A stretch of DNA of 64,000 nucleotides from Ideonella sp. (GCA_015075545.1 JABTUC010000001.1:1054001-1118000), one strand, 5' to 3'; counted from the stretch's first letter, positions 1 through 8,968 are shown. Notes: a model not told the origin generated them from the sequence alone. Translations and numbers: made by a program.

Positions 1-1163
1 TGGCGCGCTCGCGCTGGGCCCTGCTCGGCGGCAATTTCGCGATCGCCTGCGGGGTGATGGCGCCCTCGGGCGTGATGAACGATCTGGTCGATTCGCTGCA
101 GGTCAGCGCCGCGGTCGCCGGGCAACTGATCACGATCGGCGCCATCGTGCTCGCGCTCAGCGCGCCGCTGCTGGCCGCCTGGGTCACCGACAGCGACCGC
201 CGGCGGCTGCTGGTGCTGTGGCTGCTGTGGTACGCGGTGGGGCATCTGCTGGCTGCGCTGTCGCCCGACTTCACGACGCTGGCGATCGTGCGCACGGTCA
301 CGCTGCTCGGCGCGGCGGTGTTCACGCCGCAGGCCGGCGCCGCGATCGCCGTGATGGCGCCGCCGCACGCGCGCGGCCATGCGATCACCTTCGTGTTCCT
401 CGGCTGGGCGGTGGCGTCGGTGCTCGGGCTGCCGCTGCATGCCTACGTGTCCGAGGCGCTCGGCTGGCGCGTGGCGATCGGCGGCGTCGGCGCGTTGTCG
501 GCATTGGCCGCGGTGTGGGTGTGGCGCGTGATGCCCGACGGCGTACGGCCGGCGGCGCTGTCGGGCGCGCAGTGGCGCACGGTGTTCACCGACCCGGTGT
601 TGATGGCGGTGGTGGTGGTGACCGTGCTCACTGGCGCCGCGCAATTCACGCTGTTCTCGTACATGGCGCCGTACTTCCGTGACGAGCTGGGCGCCAGCGC
701 GGCGCAAATCGCCGCGGTGTTCCTGGTGTTCGGCGTCGTCGGGTTGGCCGCCAGCGTGGTGGTCACGCGCGTGATCGACCGCTTCGGCGCGGCGCGCATG
801 GTCGCGCTGCTGATGCTCGGCATGGCCGCCAGCTTCGCGCTGTGGCCGTTCGCGCGCAGCGTGTCGGCGATGGCGCTGGCAGTCGTGCCGTGGGCGGTCG
901 GCTGCTTCGCTGCGCAATCGTCGCAGCACGCGCGGCTGACCTCGCTGGCGCCGCCGCTGGCGCCGGCGTCGATGGCGCTCAATTCGGCGGCGATCTACGT
1001 CGGCCAGGCGATCGGTGCGGCCACCGGCGGCGCGCTGCTCGCGGTGAGCGGCTTCTCGCATCTGGCGTGGGCCGCGCTGGCGTGGATCGTGGTGGCGATC
1101 GCGCTCAGCCAATGGGCGGCGGTGCGGCGGCCCAGCGCCGGCGACGTGCGAGCTGCCGCATGA
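1..1163 (+). CDS. MFS transporter, 5' end outside the window
   Basis: Inner-membrane major facilitator protein of the DHA/sugar-efflux type. The frame is open from base 3 and already encodes hydrophobic sequence (WALLGGNFAIAC) before the first GTG/ATG at 54/57, so the true start lies upstream of the window and about 386 residues are visible. About twelve hydrophobic segments can be counted. The cytoplasmic loop DSDRRRLLVL after TM2 resembles the MFS loop 2-3 signature, and a long loop separates the two six-helix halves near residue 170. The substrate cannot be read from sequence. It precedes, on the same strand, the chromate-transporter pair and a LysE protein, forming a run of four exporter-type genes. 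Confidence 0.85.
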   Translation, partial: ARSRWALLGGNFAIACGVMAPSGVMNDLVDSLQVSAAVAGQLITIGAIVLALSAPLLAAWVTDSDRRRLLVLWLLWYAVGHLLAALSPDFTTLAIVRTVTLLGAAVFTPQAGAAIAVMAPPHARGHAITFVFLGWAVASVLGLPLHAYVSEALGWRVAIGGVGALSALAAVWVWRVMPDGVRPAALSGAQWRTVFTDPVLMAVVVVTVLTGAAQFTLFSYMAPYFRDELGASAAQIAAVFLVFGVVGLAASVVVTRVIDRFGAARMVALLMLGMAASFALWPFARSVSAMALAVVPWAVGCFAAQSSQHARLTSLAPPLAPASMALNSAAIYVGQAIGAATGGALLAVSGFSHLAWAALAWIVVAIALSQWAAVRRPSAGDVRAAA

Positions 1164-1242
1164 GCGAGCCGGGCTGCCCGCACACGCCAGCCGAAGCGCG
1201 CAGCGCCGCGGGGTTGCAGCGCCACTGCACGAGAGCCGGTCG

Positions 1243-1848
1243 ATGACTGCCGAGATCCCCGCGCCGGCCGTGGCGGCGGCATCGAGCGCGCCGCGCTCGA
1301 AGACCGAGCTGTTCGTCGCCTTCACCGCGCTGGCGCTGCAGGGCTTCGGCGGCGTGCTGGCGGTGGCGCAGCGCGAGCTGGTCGAGCGCCGGCGCTGGCT
1401 GAACCACGAGCAGTTCGTCGAGCTGTTGTCGCTGGCGCAGGTGCTGCCCGGGCCCAACGTGATCAACCTGAGCCTGATGTTCGGCGACCGCCACTTCGGC
1501 TGGCGCGGCGCCATCGTCGCGGCGTCGGGCATGCTCGGCGTGCCGCTGCTGATCGTGCTGGCGATGGCGACGCTGTACAGCGAGTTCAGCAGCGTGCCGC
1601 AGGTCGCGGGGGCGTTGCGCGGCATGAGCGCGGTGGCCGCCGGCATGATCCTCGCCACCGCGTTCAGACTCGCCACCACGCTCAAGCGCAACGCGATGGG
1701 CCTGTGGCCGTGCGCATCGATCGTGCTGATCAGCGCGCTGGCGATCGGCTGGCTGCGCTGGCCGCTGGTGTGGGTGGTGCTGGCGCTGGGCGTCGCGGGC
1801 TATGCCTGGGCCTGGCACCAGTTGGCGCGGCAGCGCCGCGGCGCCTGA
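1243..1848 (+). CDS. Chromate transporter, N-terminal-type CHR domain protein
   Basis: A 201-residue membrane protein with one CHR (chromate ion transporter, ChrA) domain. The conserved FGG motif occurs early (LQGFGGVLAVAQ), followed by the domain hallmark LPGPNVINL, and five to six hydrophobic segments follow. Full-length ChrA has two CHR domains in about 400 residues; this is a short-chain version whose partner is the next gene, two bases downstream. Such pairs act together in the inner membrane and export chromate in characterised cases. Whether chromate is the real substrate here is inferred from family only. The ATG at 1243 opens the conserved region after a 25-residue polar tail. Confidence 0.85.
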   Translation: MTAEIPAPAVAAASSAPRSKTELFVAFTALALQGFGGVLAVAQRELVERRRWLNHEQFVELLSLAQVLPGPNVINLSLMFGDRHFGWRGAIVAASGMLGVPLLIVLAMATLYSEFSSVPQVAGALRGMSAVAAGMILATAFRLATTLKRNAMGLWPCASIVLISALAIGWLRWPLVWVVLALGVAGYAWAWHQLARQRRGA

Positions 1849-1850
1849 CG

Positions 1851-2405
1851 ATGAACGCGGCGCTCGGCCTGCACGGCCTGACCTGGGGTGATCTGGCGCA
1901 ACTGGCCGGGCATTTCGCGGTGCTGTCGCTGCTGGCCGTGGGCGGCGCGATCACGCTCGCCTCGGAGATGCAGCGCTACCTGGTGGTCGAACACGGCTGG
2001 ATCGATGCGCTGCAGTTCAACGCCTCGATCGCCATTGCGCAGTCGGCGCCGGGACCCAACATCCTGTTCGTGGCGCTGCTCGGCTGGAGCACCGCGGGGC
2101 CGCTGGGCATGCTGGCGACGATGGCCGGCATCATGGTGCCCTCGAGCATCGTCACCTTCGCCGTCGGGCGCCTGCGCCACTCGCGCAGCGACGTGCTCGC
2201 CGTGCAGGCGTTCAGCGTCGGGCTGGCGCCGTTGACGATCGGCCTGCTGGTGTCCACCGGCTGGGTGCTGGCGCTGCCGCTGATGCAGCAGCCGCTGTCG
2301 ATGCTGCTGGTGGCGGCGACCATCGTCTTCATGTTGAAGACGCGGCTCAGCCCGCTGTGGATGATCGGGCTGGGCGCCGTCGTCGGTGCGCTGGGTTGGG
2401 CCTGA
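1851..2405 (+). CDS. Chromate transporter, C-terminal-type CHR domain protein
   Basis: A 184-residue second half of the split ChrA-like transporter. It repeats the domain layout of its neighbour: a glycine pair in the first helix (LLAVGGAI), the APGPNILF signature near residue 64, then four to five hydrophobic helices. The ATG lies two bases after the stop of the first half, so the two are almost certainly co-translated and made in equal amounts. Its stop overlaps the ATG of the downstream lysE-type gene in TGATG. The fold needs both inverted CHR domains, so I infer a heterodimer. Confidence 0.85.
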   Translation: MNAALGLHGLTWGDLAQLAGHFAVLSLLAVGGAITLASEMQRYLVVEHGWIDALQFNASIAIAQSAPGPNILFVALLGWSTAGPLGMLATMAGIMVPSSIVTFAVGRLRHSRSDVLAVQAFSVGLAPLTIGLLVSTGWVLALPLMQQPLSMLLVAATIVFMLKTRLSPLWMIGLGAVVGALGWA

Positions 2406-3040
2406 TGCTGCCCGGCGTGCACGACCTGCCGCTGTTCGTCGCCGCCGGGCTGTTGCTCAACATCACGCCCGGTGCCGACCTCGCGCTGATCGGCGCGCGC
2501 AGCGCGGCGCACGGTTTTCGCAGCGGCGCGGCGGCGGCGCTGGGCGTCGGCGCTGGCTGCTTCGTGCACGTGGCCGCGGCCGCGCTCGGCCTGTCGGCGC
2601 TGATCGCCGGCTCGGCCACCGCGTTCACGCTGTTGCGCTGGGCGGGTGCGGCGTACCTGGTGTGGCTGGGTCTGGGCCTGCTGCGCGGCGGCGCTGCGGT
2701 GGCGGCGCCCGAGGCGGCAGCGCCTGCGCAGACGCTGCGGCGCTCGTTCGTGCAGGGCTTCCTGACCAATGCGCTCAATCCGAAGGTGGCGCTGTTCTTC
2801 CTCGCCTTCCTGCCGCAGTTCATCGACGGCGGTGCACCGCACAAGGGTTGGGCTTTCGCGGCACTGGGTGCGGTGTTCGCCTTCAACGGCACGATCGTCA
2901 ACGTGGCGTTCGCCGCGCTGGTGGCACGGATGCGTCGCACGCTCGGCGCATCGGGCGCGGCCGGGCGCTGGGTATCGCGCGGCGTGGGCGCGCTGTTCAT
3001 CGCGCTCGGCGTGCGGCTGGCCTGGTTCGACAGCCGCTGA
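2405..3040 (+). CDS. LysE/RhtB family amino-acid exporter
   Basis: A 211-residue inner-membrane protein of the LysE/RhtB translocator family, which exports amino acids and related metabolites. Family features seen are the N-terminal NITPGADLALIGARS segment (PGP-like motif in TM1), a glycine-rich TM2, and the FLTNALNPKVALFFLAFLP motif around residues 120-138. Six hydrophobic helices fit the family topology and length. The start overlaps the preceding chromate-transporter stop by one base, implying translational coupling. The gene ends nine bases before imuB, which converges from the other strand. The substrate is unknown. Confidence 0.88.
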   Translation: MLPGVHDLPLFVAAGLLLNITPGADLALIGARSAAHGFRSGAAAALGVGAGCFVHVAAAALGLSALIAGSATAFTLLRWAGAAYLVWLGLGLLRGGAAVAAPEAAAPAQTLRRSFVQGFLTNALNPKVALFFLAFLPQFIDGGAPHKGWAFAALGAVFAFNGTIVNVAFAALVARMRRTLGASGAAGRWVSRGVGALFIALGVRLAWFDSR

Positions 3041-3049
3041 AGGCGCGGC

Positions 3050-4603
3050 TCAGGCAAAGCGTCCCTGCAGGAACCAGCCGCTGTCGTCGGCCGCCAGCCG
3101 CGCCCGGTAGATCCACACCAGCGCGCCATCGGCGGCGCGGGCGACGAAGTAGTCGCGTGCCGCCAGCGCACCGTCCCACCAGCCCGACTCGATGCGCTCG
3201 GGGCCGGCCAGCAACTGCAGCGGCGCGCCGTCGAGCCACGGCTGCGAGCCTTGTTCCGGCAACGGCTGCGGCTCGGGGCAAAGCCACAGCGGGCGCGTCG
3301 CGGCAGCGGCTGGTGGCGGCACGGCTGCGTCGCCGCGGGCGGCGTGAGCGGCAGTGGCAGACGGCGAAGCGGATGTCTTGTCGCGGGCAGCGCGGGCGCT
3401 GCGCCAGGCCATCGCGCGCTCGGGGCGGTGATCGGCCAGCAGCACGAGGCGCTGCACGCCATCGGTGCCCAGGCGCGCCTGCAGGCGCTCGACCAGGCGC
3501 GTCAGGCCTTCGCGCTCGCTGCTGCAGGTGGCGAACAACTCGGCATTCGGTGGACTCGCCTGCACCAATGCATCGCAGTGCAGGCTCAGCTCCAGCGCAG
3601 GCGCCGCCAGCGGCGTGCGTGCCAGCCGCTCGCCGAGCAGCGCCTGCAGGTGCGCCGCATCGGCCGACGGCTCGGCCAGGCCGATCGCCAGTTCGCTGCG
3701 GCCCGCAGTGCCGCGGCGCGCCTCGTGGTGCATGCGCAGCGTGAACGCAGCCACCCGCGCGTGACGCGCCCGTGCCCACGCCAGCAGGCGCACGATCAGC
3801 ACGCGCGCGCCGCCCATCATCTGCTCGGCGTTGTCGGCGCGCGCGAAAAGCTCGATGCGCTGCTCGAACACGGGCGGCAGCACGATCGGCTCGCGCGGGT
3901 CGGGCGCATCGCCGCGCGCGCGGTCGAGGTCGGCCAGCAGGCCCGGGCCGAAGCGCCGTGCCAGCCCCGCGCGCGGCAGGCGGCGCAGATCGGCCAGCCG
4001 GTGCAGCCCCATGCCCTGCAGCGCCTCCCGATGCTCGCGCCCAGGGCCGAGCAGCCACACGGGAGCGTCGTCGAGCAACCGCCGCAGCGCGTCGAGGTTC
4101 GCGCTGTGCGGACCGTGCACCCGATCGCCGCGCCAGCGGGCGAGCACCGCCGCGCCGAGCGCGGTGGGCGCGCTCGCGAGATGCATCGCGTGGCCGAGCG
4201 GCTCGAGCGCGCCTTGCAGGCGCTCGATCAACCGCTGCAGGCCCCCGAAGCAGCGCAGGCTCGATTGCACCTCGAGCAGCACCATCGGCGCGGCCGCACC
4301 CGATGCGTCGGCGCCGTGCACGCACACCATCGGCGTGAAGGCAAGCGCCGCATGGCCCACCGCCTGCAGCGCCTGCGCGTCGCGCACGGCGTCGGCCTCG
4401 CCGAGCACGAGGTCGGGCGCCAGCGCGAGCGCGGTGGCGCGCCTGGCGCCGGGCTGCACCCCCAGCGCGGCCGCGCGCGCATCGACCTGCGCGATGCGGT
4501 GCGCCTCGATCAGCGCCAGCGGCCGGCTCGCTCGGGCTGCATCGAGCGCGGCGGCGAACGCCTCGAGCGACAACTGCGGCAGGTGCACGGCGATCCACAG
4601 CAT
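3050..4603 (-). CDS. imuB: ImuB, Y-family polymerase-like mutagenesis protein
   Basis: A 517-residue catalytically degenerate Y-family DNA polymerase homologue that, in characterised bacteria, bridges the beta clamp, ImuA and the error-prone DnaE2 (ImuC) during SOS mutagenesis. The N-terminus MLWIAVHLPQLSLEAF is typical. The usual acidic metal-binding pattern is not evident, as expected for ImuB. A helix-hairpin-helix-like stretch (LQGMGLHRLADLRRLPRAG) sits near residue 180. A C-terminal tail rich in W, L and P follows a low-complexity Ala/Pro linker near residues 405-425. It lies 19 bases after imuA in an SOS operon. No dnaE2 follows: the next gene, lysE-type, converges. Confidence 0.9.
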   Translation of the reverse strand: MLWIAVHLPQLSLEAFAAALDAARASRPLALIEAHRIAQVDARAAALGVQPGARRATALALAPDLVLGEADAVRDAQALQAVGHAALAFTPMVCVHGADASGAAAPMVLLEVQSSLRCFGGLQRLIERLQGALEPLGHAMHLASAPTALGAAVLARWRGDRVHGPHSANLDALRRLLDDAPVWLLGPGREHREALQGMGLHRLADLRRLPRAGLARRFGPGLLADLDRARGDAPDPREPIVLPPVFEQRIELFARADNAEQMMGGARVLIVRLLAWARARHARVAAFTLRMHHEARRGTAGRSELAIGLAEPSADAAHLQALLGERLARTPLAAPALELSLHCDALVQASPPNAELFATCSSEREGLTRLVERLQARLGTDGVQRLVLLADHRPERAMAWRSARAARDKTSASPSATAAHAARGDAAVPPPAAAATRPLWLCPEPQPLPEQGSQPWLDGAPLQLLAGPERIESGWWDGALAARDYFVARAADGALVWIYRARLAADDSGWFLQGRFA

Positions 4604-4622
4604 GGCGCGAGTCGTTGCATCG

Positions 4623-5423
4623 TCAGCCGGCGACCGCGGTGGTTGCGATGCACAGGGCAGCCGGCTCGCCGCGCGCGCGGGCGCGCAGCCGCTCGCTCAG
4701 CACCGGCGGCAACGCCAGCAGCAGCGGCCGCGCCAGCGGCGGGCCGCGCCGCTTGAGCAGGCGCATCGACAGCCGGTCGATGCCCGCCCCCTGCAGCAGC
4801 AGCCGCAGCGGCGCCGCGCTCGGCCTGGCGCGCGCATCGACCTCGCGAAACAGGAACGCCGGGCCATCGTGCGACTGCGCCGCCAGTTGCAGGCGGCGCA
4901 ACGCATCGGCTCTCGCGCACTGCGGCAGCCACGCCAGCACCGCGCCGACGTGCCCGCTGCGCAGTGCCTGCTCGAGCGCCCACAGCACGTCGGCACTCGG
5001 CAACCGGCGGCGCAACCCCAGGGTCGCGCGTGCGCCTTCGCGGCCGTGGACGACGAGCAGTTGCTGCGCATCGACGCCGAGCTGCGCCAGCGCCGGCCCG
5101 CACAGCACGGCCGGCGGATCGAACAGCATCACGCTGCGACCGGCCTGCAGCGAAGAGGCCCCCGCGATGCGCGCGAGCGCCGGCACCAGCAGGCGCAGCT
5201 CACCGATGCCGGGGTGCGGCAGCAACAGCTCGGTCAGCACCCGGTGCGGCCAGCCGCTGCCGGGCAATTCGGCATCGAGCGCGGCGAAGCCGCTCGCGGT
5301 GACGCCTGCGGGTGGCGTGCCGAGCTGATGCGCGCGCCACAGCGCAGCCAGCGCGGGCAGCGCCTGGCGCGGCGCCGCTGCCGGCTCAACCCCCTGCTCG
5401 GCCAGAACGGGTGACAGCTCCAC
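4623..5423 (-). CDS. imuA: ImuA, SOS mutagenesis protein (RecA-like)
   Basis: A 266-residue protein related to SulA/RecA and the first gene of the ImuA-ImuB(-DnaE2) translesion mutasome. Recognisable features are WRAHQLGTPPAG near residue 29, the family motif GFAALDAELPGSGWP (45-59) and TELLLPHPGIGELRLL. The chosen start is a GTG at 5423 with no Shine-Dalgarno. A LexA box ends eight bases upstream and a TATACA -10 element (5432-5437) would place +1 at about 5425, so the mRNA may be almost leaderless. An internal start is the alternative. Regulation by LexA is directly suggested by the box. Confidence 0.85.
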   Translation of the reverse strand: MELSPVLAEQGVEPAAAPRQALPALAALWRAHQLGTPPAGVTASGFAALDAELPGSGWPHRVLTELLLPHPGIGELRLLVPALARIAGASSLQAGRSVMLFDPPAVLCGPALAQLGVDAQQLLVVHGREGARATLGLRRRLPSADVLWALEQALRSGHVGAVLAWLPQCARADALRRLQLAAQSHDGPAFLFREVDARARPSAAPLRLLLQGAGIDRLSMRLLKRRGPPLARPLLLALPPVLSERLRARARGEPAALCIATTAVAG

Positions 5424-5430
5424 GACGATA

Positions 5431-5446
5431 CTGTATATTCATACAG
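5431..5446 (-). promoter_or_regulatory. LexA (SOS) box of imuA-imuB
   Basis: The sequence CTGTATATTCATACAG matches the CTGT-N8-ACAG LexA consensus exactly and sits in a wider TACTGTATATTCATACAGC context. It overlaps the likely -10 region and lies eight bases before the GTG of imuA, where LexA would block transcription until DNA damage. Confidence 0.92.
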
Positions 5447-5555
5447 CTTCATCGACAACCTCCGCAGCGAACCCTGCAAGAGACGCTGCGAGCGCGCGGC
5501 CGCAACCCCGCCGCTCAAAGCAACGTGACGCGTCGGAAACGGGCAGGCCTGCCCG

Positions 5556-6488
5556 CTAAGCGAAGGCCCGCTGCAGCGCGCTCGCGCACACCGCGACCGC
5601 CGTGCCCGCCTCGTCGATCACGCGGCCCATCGTGATGAAGCCGTGGATCTGCCGCTCGAAGCACACGTACTGCGTCGGCACGCCCGCCTGCGACAGCTTG
5701 TCGGCGTACTGCCGCCCTTCGTCGCGCAGCGGGTCGTAGCCGGCGGTGATCACCAGCGCCGGCGGCAGCTTCGACGCATCGGGGTGCAACAGCGGCGATG
5801 CGCGCCAGTCGGGCCACTGCGCCCGATCGGGCATGTAGTGGCCGCGGTAATAGGCGATCGAGTCGCTGGTCAGCAGGTAGCCCTGGCCGTTGGCGGTGTG
5901 CGACGGCGCCAGCGCGCGCATGTCGGTGGCGGGGTAGATCAGCACCTGCAGCAGCGGCTGCGGCCCGCCGCCGTCGCGCAGCGCGATCGCGCTCACCGCG
6001 GCGAGGTTGCCGCCGGCGCTGTCGCCGCCGAGCGCGAGACGCGACGCATCGACGCCGAGCGCGCCGGCCTGCGCGTGCACCCAGCGCGTGGCCGCGAGGC
6101 AGTCGTCCACCGCGGCCGGGAAGCGATGCTCCGGCCCGAGCCGGTAATCCACCGCCACCACGGCACAGCCGGCGCGGTGCGCCAGCTCGCGGCACAGGAC
6201 GTCGTGGGTGTCGAGGTCGCCGATCACCCAGCCGCCGCCGTGGTAGTACACCAGCACCGGCGCCGGCGAAGGTGCACTGCTCGGCCGATAGAGGCGCAGC
6301 CCGATCGGGCCGAGCGGGCCGTTGGCGCTCAGCTCGCGCACATCGGCCATCGCAATCGGCGCCGGCTGCGTGAAGCTGCGTCGCTCGCGGTACAGGCGCC
6401 GCGCCTCGGCGGGAACCAGCGTGTGCGTCGGCGGCACGCCGCGTTCGGTCATCAGGTCGATCAGCGCGCGCGCCTGCGGGTCGAGCAT
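5556..6488 (-). CDS. Alpha/beta hydrolase-3 family esterase (HSL-type)
   Basis: A 310-residue cytoplasmic esterase/lipase of the hormone-sensitive lipase family. It has the oxyanion-hole motif HGGGW (YYHGGGWVIGD), the nucleophile elbow GDSAGGN (Ser near 160), the acid within DPLRDE and the catalytic His in QIHGF near the C-terminus, so the full Ser-Asp-His triad is present. ATG 6488 is preferred over upstream starts because AGGAG lies at the right distance. Short-chain acyl esters are the usual substrates; the natural one is unknown. It is alone on its strand between imuA and a membrane protein gene. Confidence 0.88.
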   Translation of the reverse strand: MLDPQARALIDLMTERGVPPTHTLVPAEARRLYRERRSFTQPAPIAMADVRELSANGPLGPIGLRLYRPSSAPSPAPVLVYYHGGGWVIGDLDTHDVLCRELAHRAGCAVVAVDYRLGPEHRFPAAVDDCLAATRWVHAQAGALGVDASRLALGGDSAGGNLAAVSAIALRDGGGPQPLLQVLIYPATDMRALAPSHTANGQGYLLTSDSIAYYRGHYMPDRAQWPDWRASPLLHPDASKLPPALVITAGYDPLRDEGRQYADKLSQAGVPTQYVCFERQIHGFITMGRVIDEAGTAVAVCASALQRAFA

Positions 6489-6630
6489 CGAAGAGCTCCT
6501 GCTGGAGATGCCCCTGCAGTGTAGGTGCGACGCGAGTCGCACCTCGATCCCCGCGTCGTCGACGCGTATGCGCCGGCGCGCGCAGGCGGCGCCCGATCGA
6601 CTTGTCAGCGCCGCGCCGGCGCGCCGCTGA

Positions 6631-7173
6631 TCAGGCGAATTCCTGCCGCACCGCCGGTGTGTTCAGCCGGCCGATCACCCAGGCCAGCAGCACGCAGGTG
6701 GCGACGCTCAGCGTCAGCGCCGCAGCGCGGGCGGCGGTGGCGAAACCGCCGAACACACCGGCCGCTTCGCGCGGCAGCGCGGCGCGGCTCAGCGTGTGGT
6801 CGATCAGGCCTTGCAGCAGCTCTTGCTGCAGCCACAGGCCGGCCAGGTTCGCGGCGATGGCCAGTACCACGACGACGATGAACGCGCGGCGTGCCCACTC
6901 CAGGCGCAGCAGCAGGCCGATGGCCGTCGCCAGCGTGGCCACCGACAGTGCGAACGCCGCACCAGCCACCCACGGCACGTGGGCCGCGAGCAGGCCGCTC
7001 AGGCCTTGCAGGGGCCGCACGTCGAAGCCGAGCGCGAAACCGGGCAACAGCGATGCCGTGGACGCCCCCTGGATCAGGGCGAGCGCGCTGGCGACGGCGC
7101 CGCAGACGATGAACACCCACGCCGTGACGCTGACGAACAGCGACCGTGAACCGACATTGAACGTCTGCGGCAT
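6631..7173 (-). CDS. Four-helix membrane protein of unknown function
   Basis: A 180-residue protein with four clear hydrophobic segments (about residues 13-35, 65-90, 97-118 and 147-170) and short polar loops. It resembles uncharacterised DUF2975-like or DoxX-like membrane proteins only in general form, so no function is assigned. The start is supported by GAGGGAG seven bases before ATG 7173. A longer open frame continues upstream but lacks a ribosome site and overlaps the divergent secreted-protein gene. It sits between the esterase and that divergent gene, with no operon partner. Confidence 0.7.
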   Translation of the reverse strand: MPQTFNVGSRSLFVSVTAWVFIVCGAVASALALIQGASTASLLPGFALGFDVRPLQGLSGLLAAHVPWVAGAAFALSVATLATAIGLLLRLEWARRAFIVVVVLAIAANLAGLWLQQELLQGLIDHTLSRAALPREAAGVFGGFATAARAAALTLSVATCVLLAWVIGRLNTPAVRQEFA

Positions 7174-7434
7174 GGTGTACTCCCTCGTGACGCGCCGGGC
7201 GCGCCGGGGCGAGCAGTGCTTCGCGAGACGGAAACGCGCAGCACCATCGACCCGCGGACATTGTCGAAGTCTGCTGCGACGCCTGTCATTCCCCCAGCCG
7301 GGTGTTTGCCGCGCTGCACTGTGCAACAACGTGCACGCGTGCTCGAGGCACGGGGGGACTCGCATGCCGTCGCGCCGTGCGGGCATGATGCCGTGCTGCA
7401 CGGCCCGCAACGCGGCCGACTCGACGAGAGCCCC

Positions 7435-8919
7435 ATGCCGACCGAACTCACACCAAAGCGCGCCTGCCGCGGCTTCGCAGCTTGCTGCGCCCTGCTGGCC
7501 GCGCTGGGTTGCCCCGGCGCCTTGGCCGCCGATCGAACGACCCGCGAATCGACGATCGAAGCTGGCCTCGGTTACGAACGGGTCCGCCTGCCTGGCAACG
7601 AGAAGATGGGGCTGGCGGCAGGCTGGGTGCTGTTTCCGCTCGGCGGCCAATGGTGGGCCGGGCCCGCGGTGTACGGCGCCGCCGATGGCCGGCGTGGTGG
7701 CCTGTTCGTGGGCGGCGGCGAGCTGCAGCGCCGCGTCGACCTGCCGTGGGGTTGGGATCTGCGCGCGGGGCTCTTCGCCGGTGGTGGCGGCGGCGCGGCG
7801 GCGCCGGTGGGTGGCGGCCTGATGCTGCGCGCGGCGGCGACGCTGAGCCATGACTTCGGGCCGCTGCGCGGCGGCCTGAGCTGGTCGCGCATCAGCTTTC
7901 CGAGCGGCGACATCGGCAGCTCGCAGATCGGCCTCGTGTTGAACTGGGAGCGAGCGTTTCGCAGCTTCGACGCGCAGCTTGCCGGCCAACCGCAGCCGAC
8001 GGGAGGCACTACCGGCCTCGGCATCCAGCGCCTCGCCGGCACGGTGAGCACGTATCGGCTGCGCGGCGCCGACACGCGGCACGTCGGCCTGGTCGGCGCC
8101 CGCGCCGAGTGGCCCACCAGGCCCTCGGGCCTCTACACCGGCATCGAGGCCGCGGCCGCGGCCTCCGGTGGCGCCGCGGGCTACATGGAGATCCTCGGCG
8201 ACGTCGGTTGGCGCTGGACGCCGCTGGCCGCGCTGCCCGTCTCGTTCGAAGCGCGCGGCGCACTCGGCCTCGGCGGCGGCGGTGGCATGCCGACCGGCGG
8301 TGGAGCGCTGGGCAAGATCGCCGTCGGCGCCAGCGTCGAGTTCGGTCGCGGCTGGCGCGCTGGCGTCGAGCTGGGCGAGGTGCGGGGCCTCGGCTCGCCG
8401 CTGCGCGCCCACAGCGGCCAGATCTGGCTGGCGATGGACCTCGAGCCGCCGCCCGCGGCGCCGGGCAGTGGCACGATCAGCCGCAACGAGTGGTCGGCCA
8501 CTCTGCAGCACCACCTGCGCACGCACCGGCGCGATGGGACGGTGGGTTCGCTCGACACGGTGGGCCTCAAGCTCGACCGCTATGTCGGGCCGCATGTCTA
8601 CCTCAGCGGTCAAGCACACAGCGCCTACGCCGGCGGTGCCGGCGCCTATTCCATCGGCCTCATCGGCGCCGGGCTCGCCAGCGCGCCGGCCGCCTACCGC
8701 TTCGGCGTCGAGCTGCTGGTCGGCGCGGCCGGCGGCGGCGGCGTGGCTTCGGGCAACGGCGCGATCGTGCAGTCGATCGCCTGGGCCGGCTGGAGCGTGA
8801 CGCCGCAGTCGCAGTTGCGCTTCGGCGTCGGCGGCGTCAAATCGATCCGCGGCGGCGATTTGAAGAGCCCCGTGCTCGAACTGAGCTGGACGCGCGCGCT
8901 CGGCCTCGGCGGGCGTTGA
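7435..8919 (+). CDS. Secreted glycine-rich, probable outer-membrane protein
   Basis: A 494-residue protein that I do not recognise. Residues 1-32 look like a Sec signal peptide (basic start, leucine/alanine core, GALA-AD cleavage). The mature part is rich in glycine and alternates hydrophobic and polar residues, with many aromatic residues (GLGYERVRL, WDLRAGLFAGG, ELSWTRALGLGGR at the end). That pattern suggests beta-strands of an outer-membrane barrel. Two halves of similar texture can be seen, about 40-260 and 290-494. The start is the last ATG before the signal peptide; the frame extends upstream to 7216 without a better start. No neighbour suggests a role. Confidence 0.6.
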   Translation: MPTELTPKRACRGFAACCALLAALGCPGALAADRTTRESTIEAGLGYERVRLPGNEKMGLAAGWVLFPLGGQWWAGPAVYGAADGRRGGLFVGGGELQRRVDLPWGWDLRAGLFAGGGGGAAAPVGGGLMLRAAATLSHDFGPLRGGLSWSRISFPSGDIGSSQIGLVLNWERAFRSFDAQLAGQPQPTGGTTGLGIQRLAGTVSTYRLRGADTRHVGLVGARAEWPTRPSGLYTGIEAAAAASGGAAGYMEILGDVGWRWTPLAALPVSFEARGALGLGGGGGMPTGGGALGKIAVGASVEFGRGWRAGVELGEVRGLGSPLRAHSGQIWLAMDLEPPPAAPGSGTISRNEWSATLQHHLRTHRRDGTVGSLDTVGLKLDRYVGPHVYLSGQAHSAYAGGAGAYSIGLIGAGLASAPAAYRFGVELLVGAAGGGGVASGNGAIVQSIAWAGWSVTPQSQLRFGVGGVKSIRGGDLKSPVLELSWTRALGLGGR

Positions 8920-8937
8920 AGAATCCTTCTGGCACCG

Positions 8938-8968
8938 ATTGCCTATTCGCGCCTTAGCGAATGGCAAT
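8938..8968. promoter_or_regulatory. Inverted repeat upstream of ahpC
   Basis: The left arm ATTGCC(t)ATTCGC and right arm GCGAATGGCAAT are complementary over twelve pairs with one bulged T and a six-base loop. It lies 19 bases after the upstream stop and about 80 bases before the ahpC ATG. No T-run follows, so it is either a weak terminator/stabilising hairpin for the secreted-protein gene or a protein-binding dyad in the ahpC promoter. It does not show the four-ATAG spacing of an OxyR site. Confidence 0.5.
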
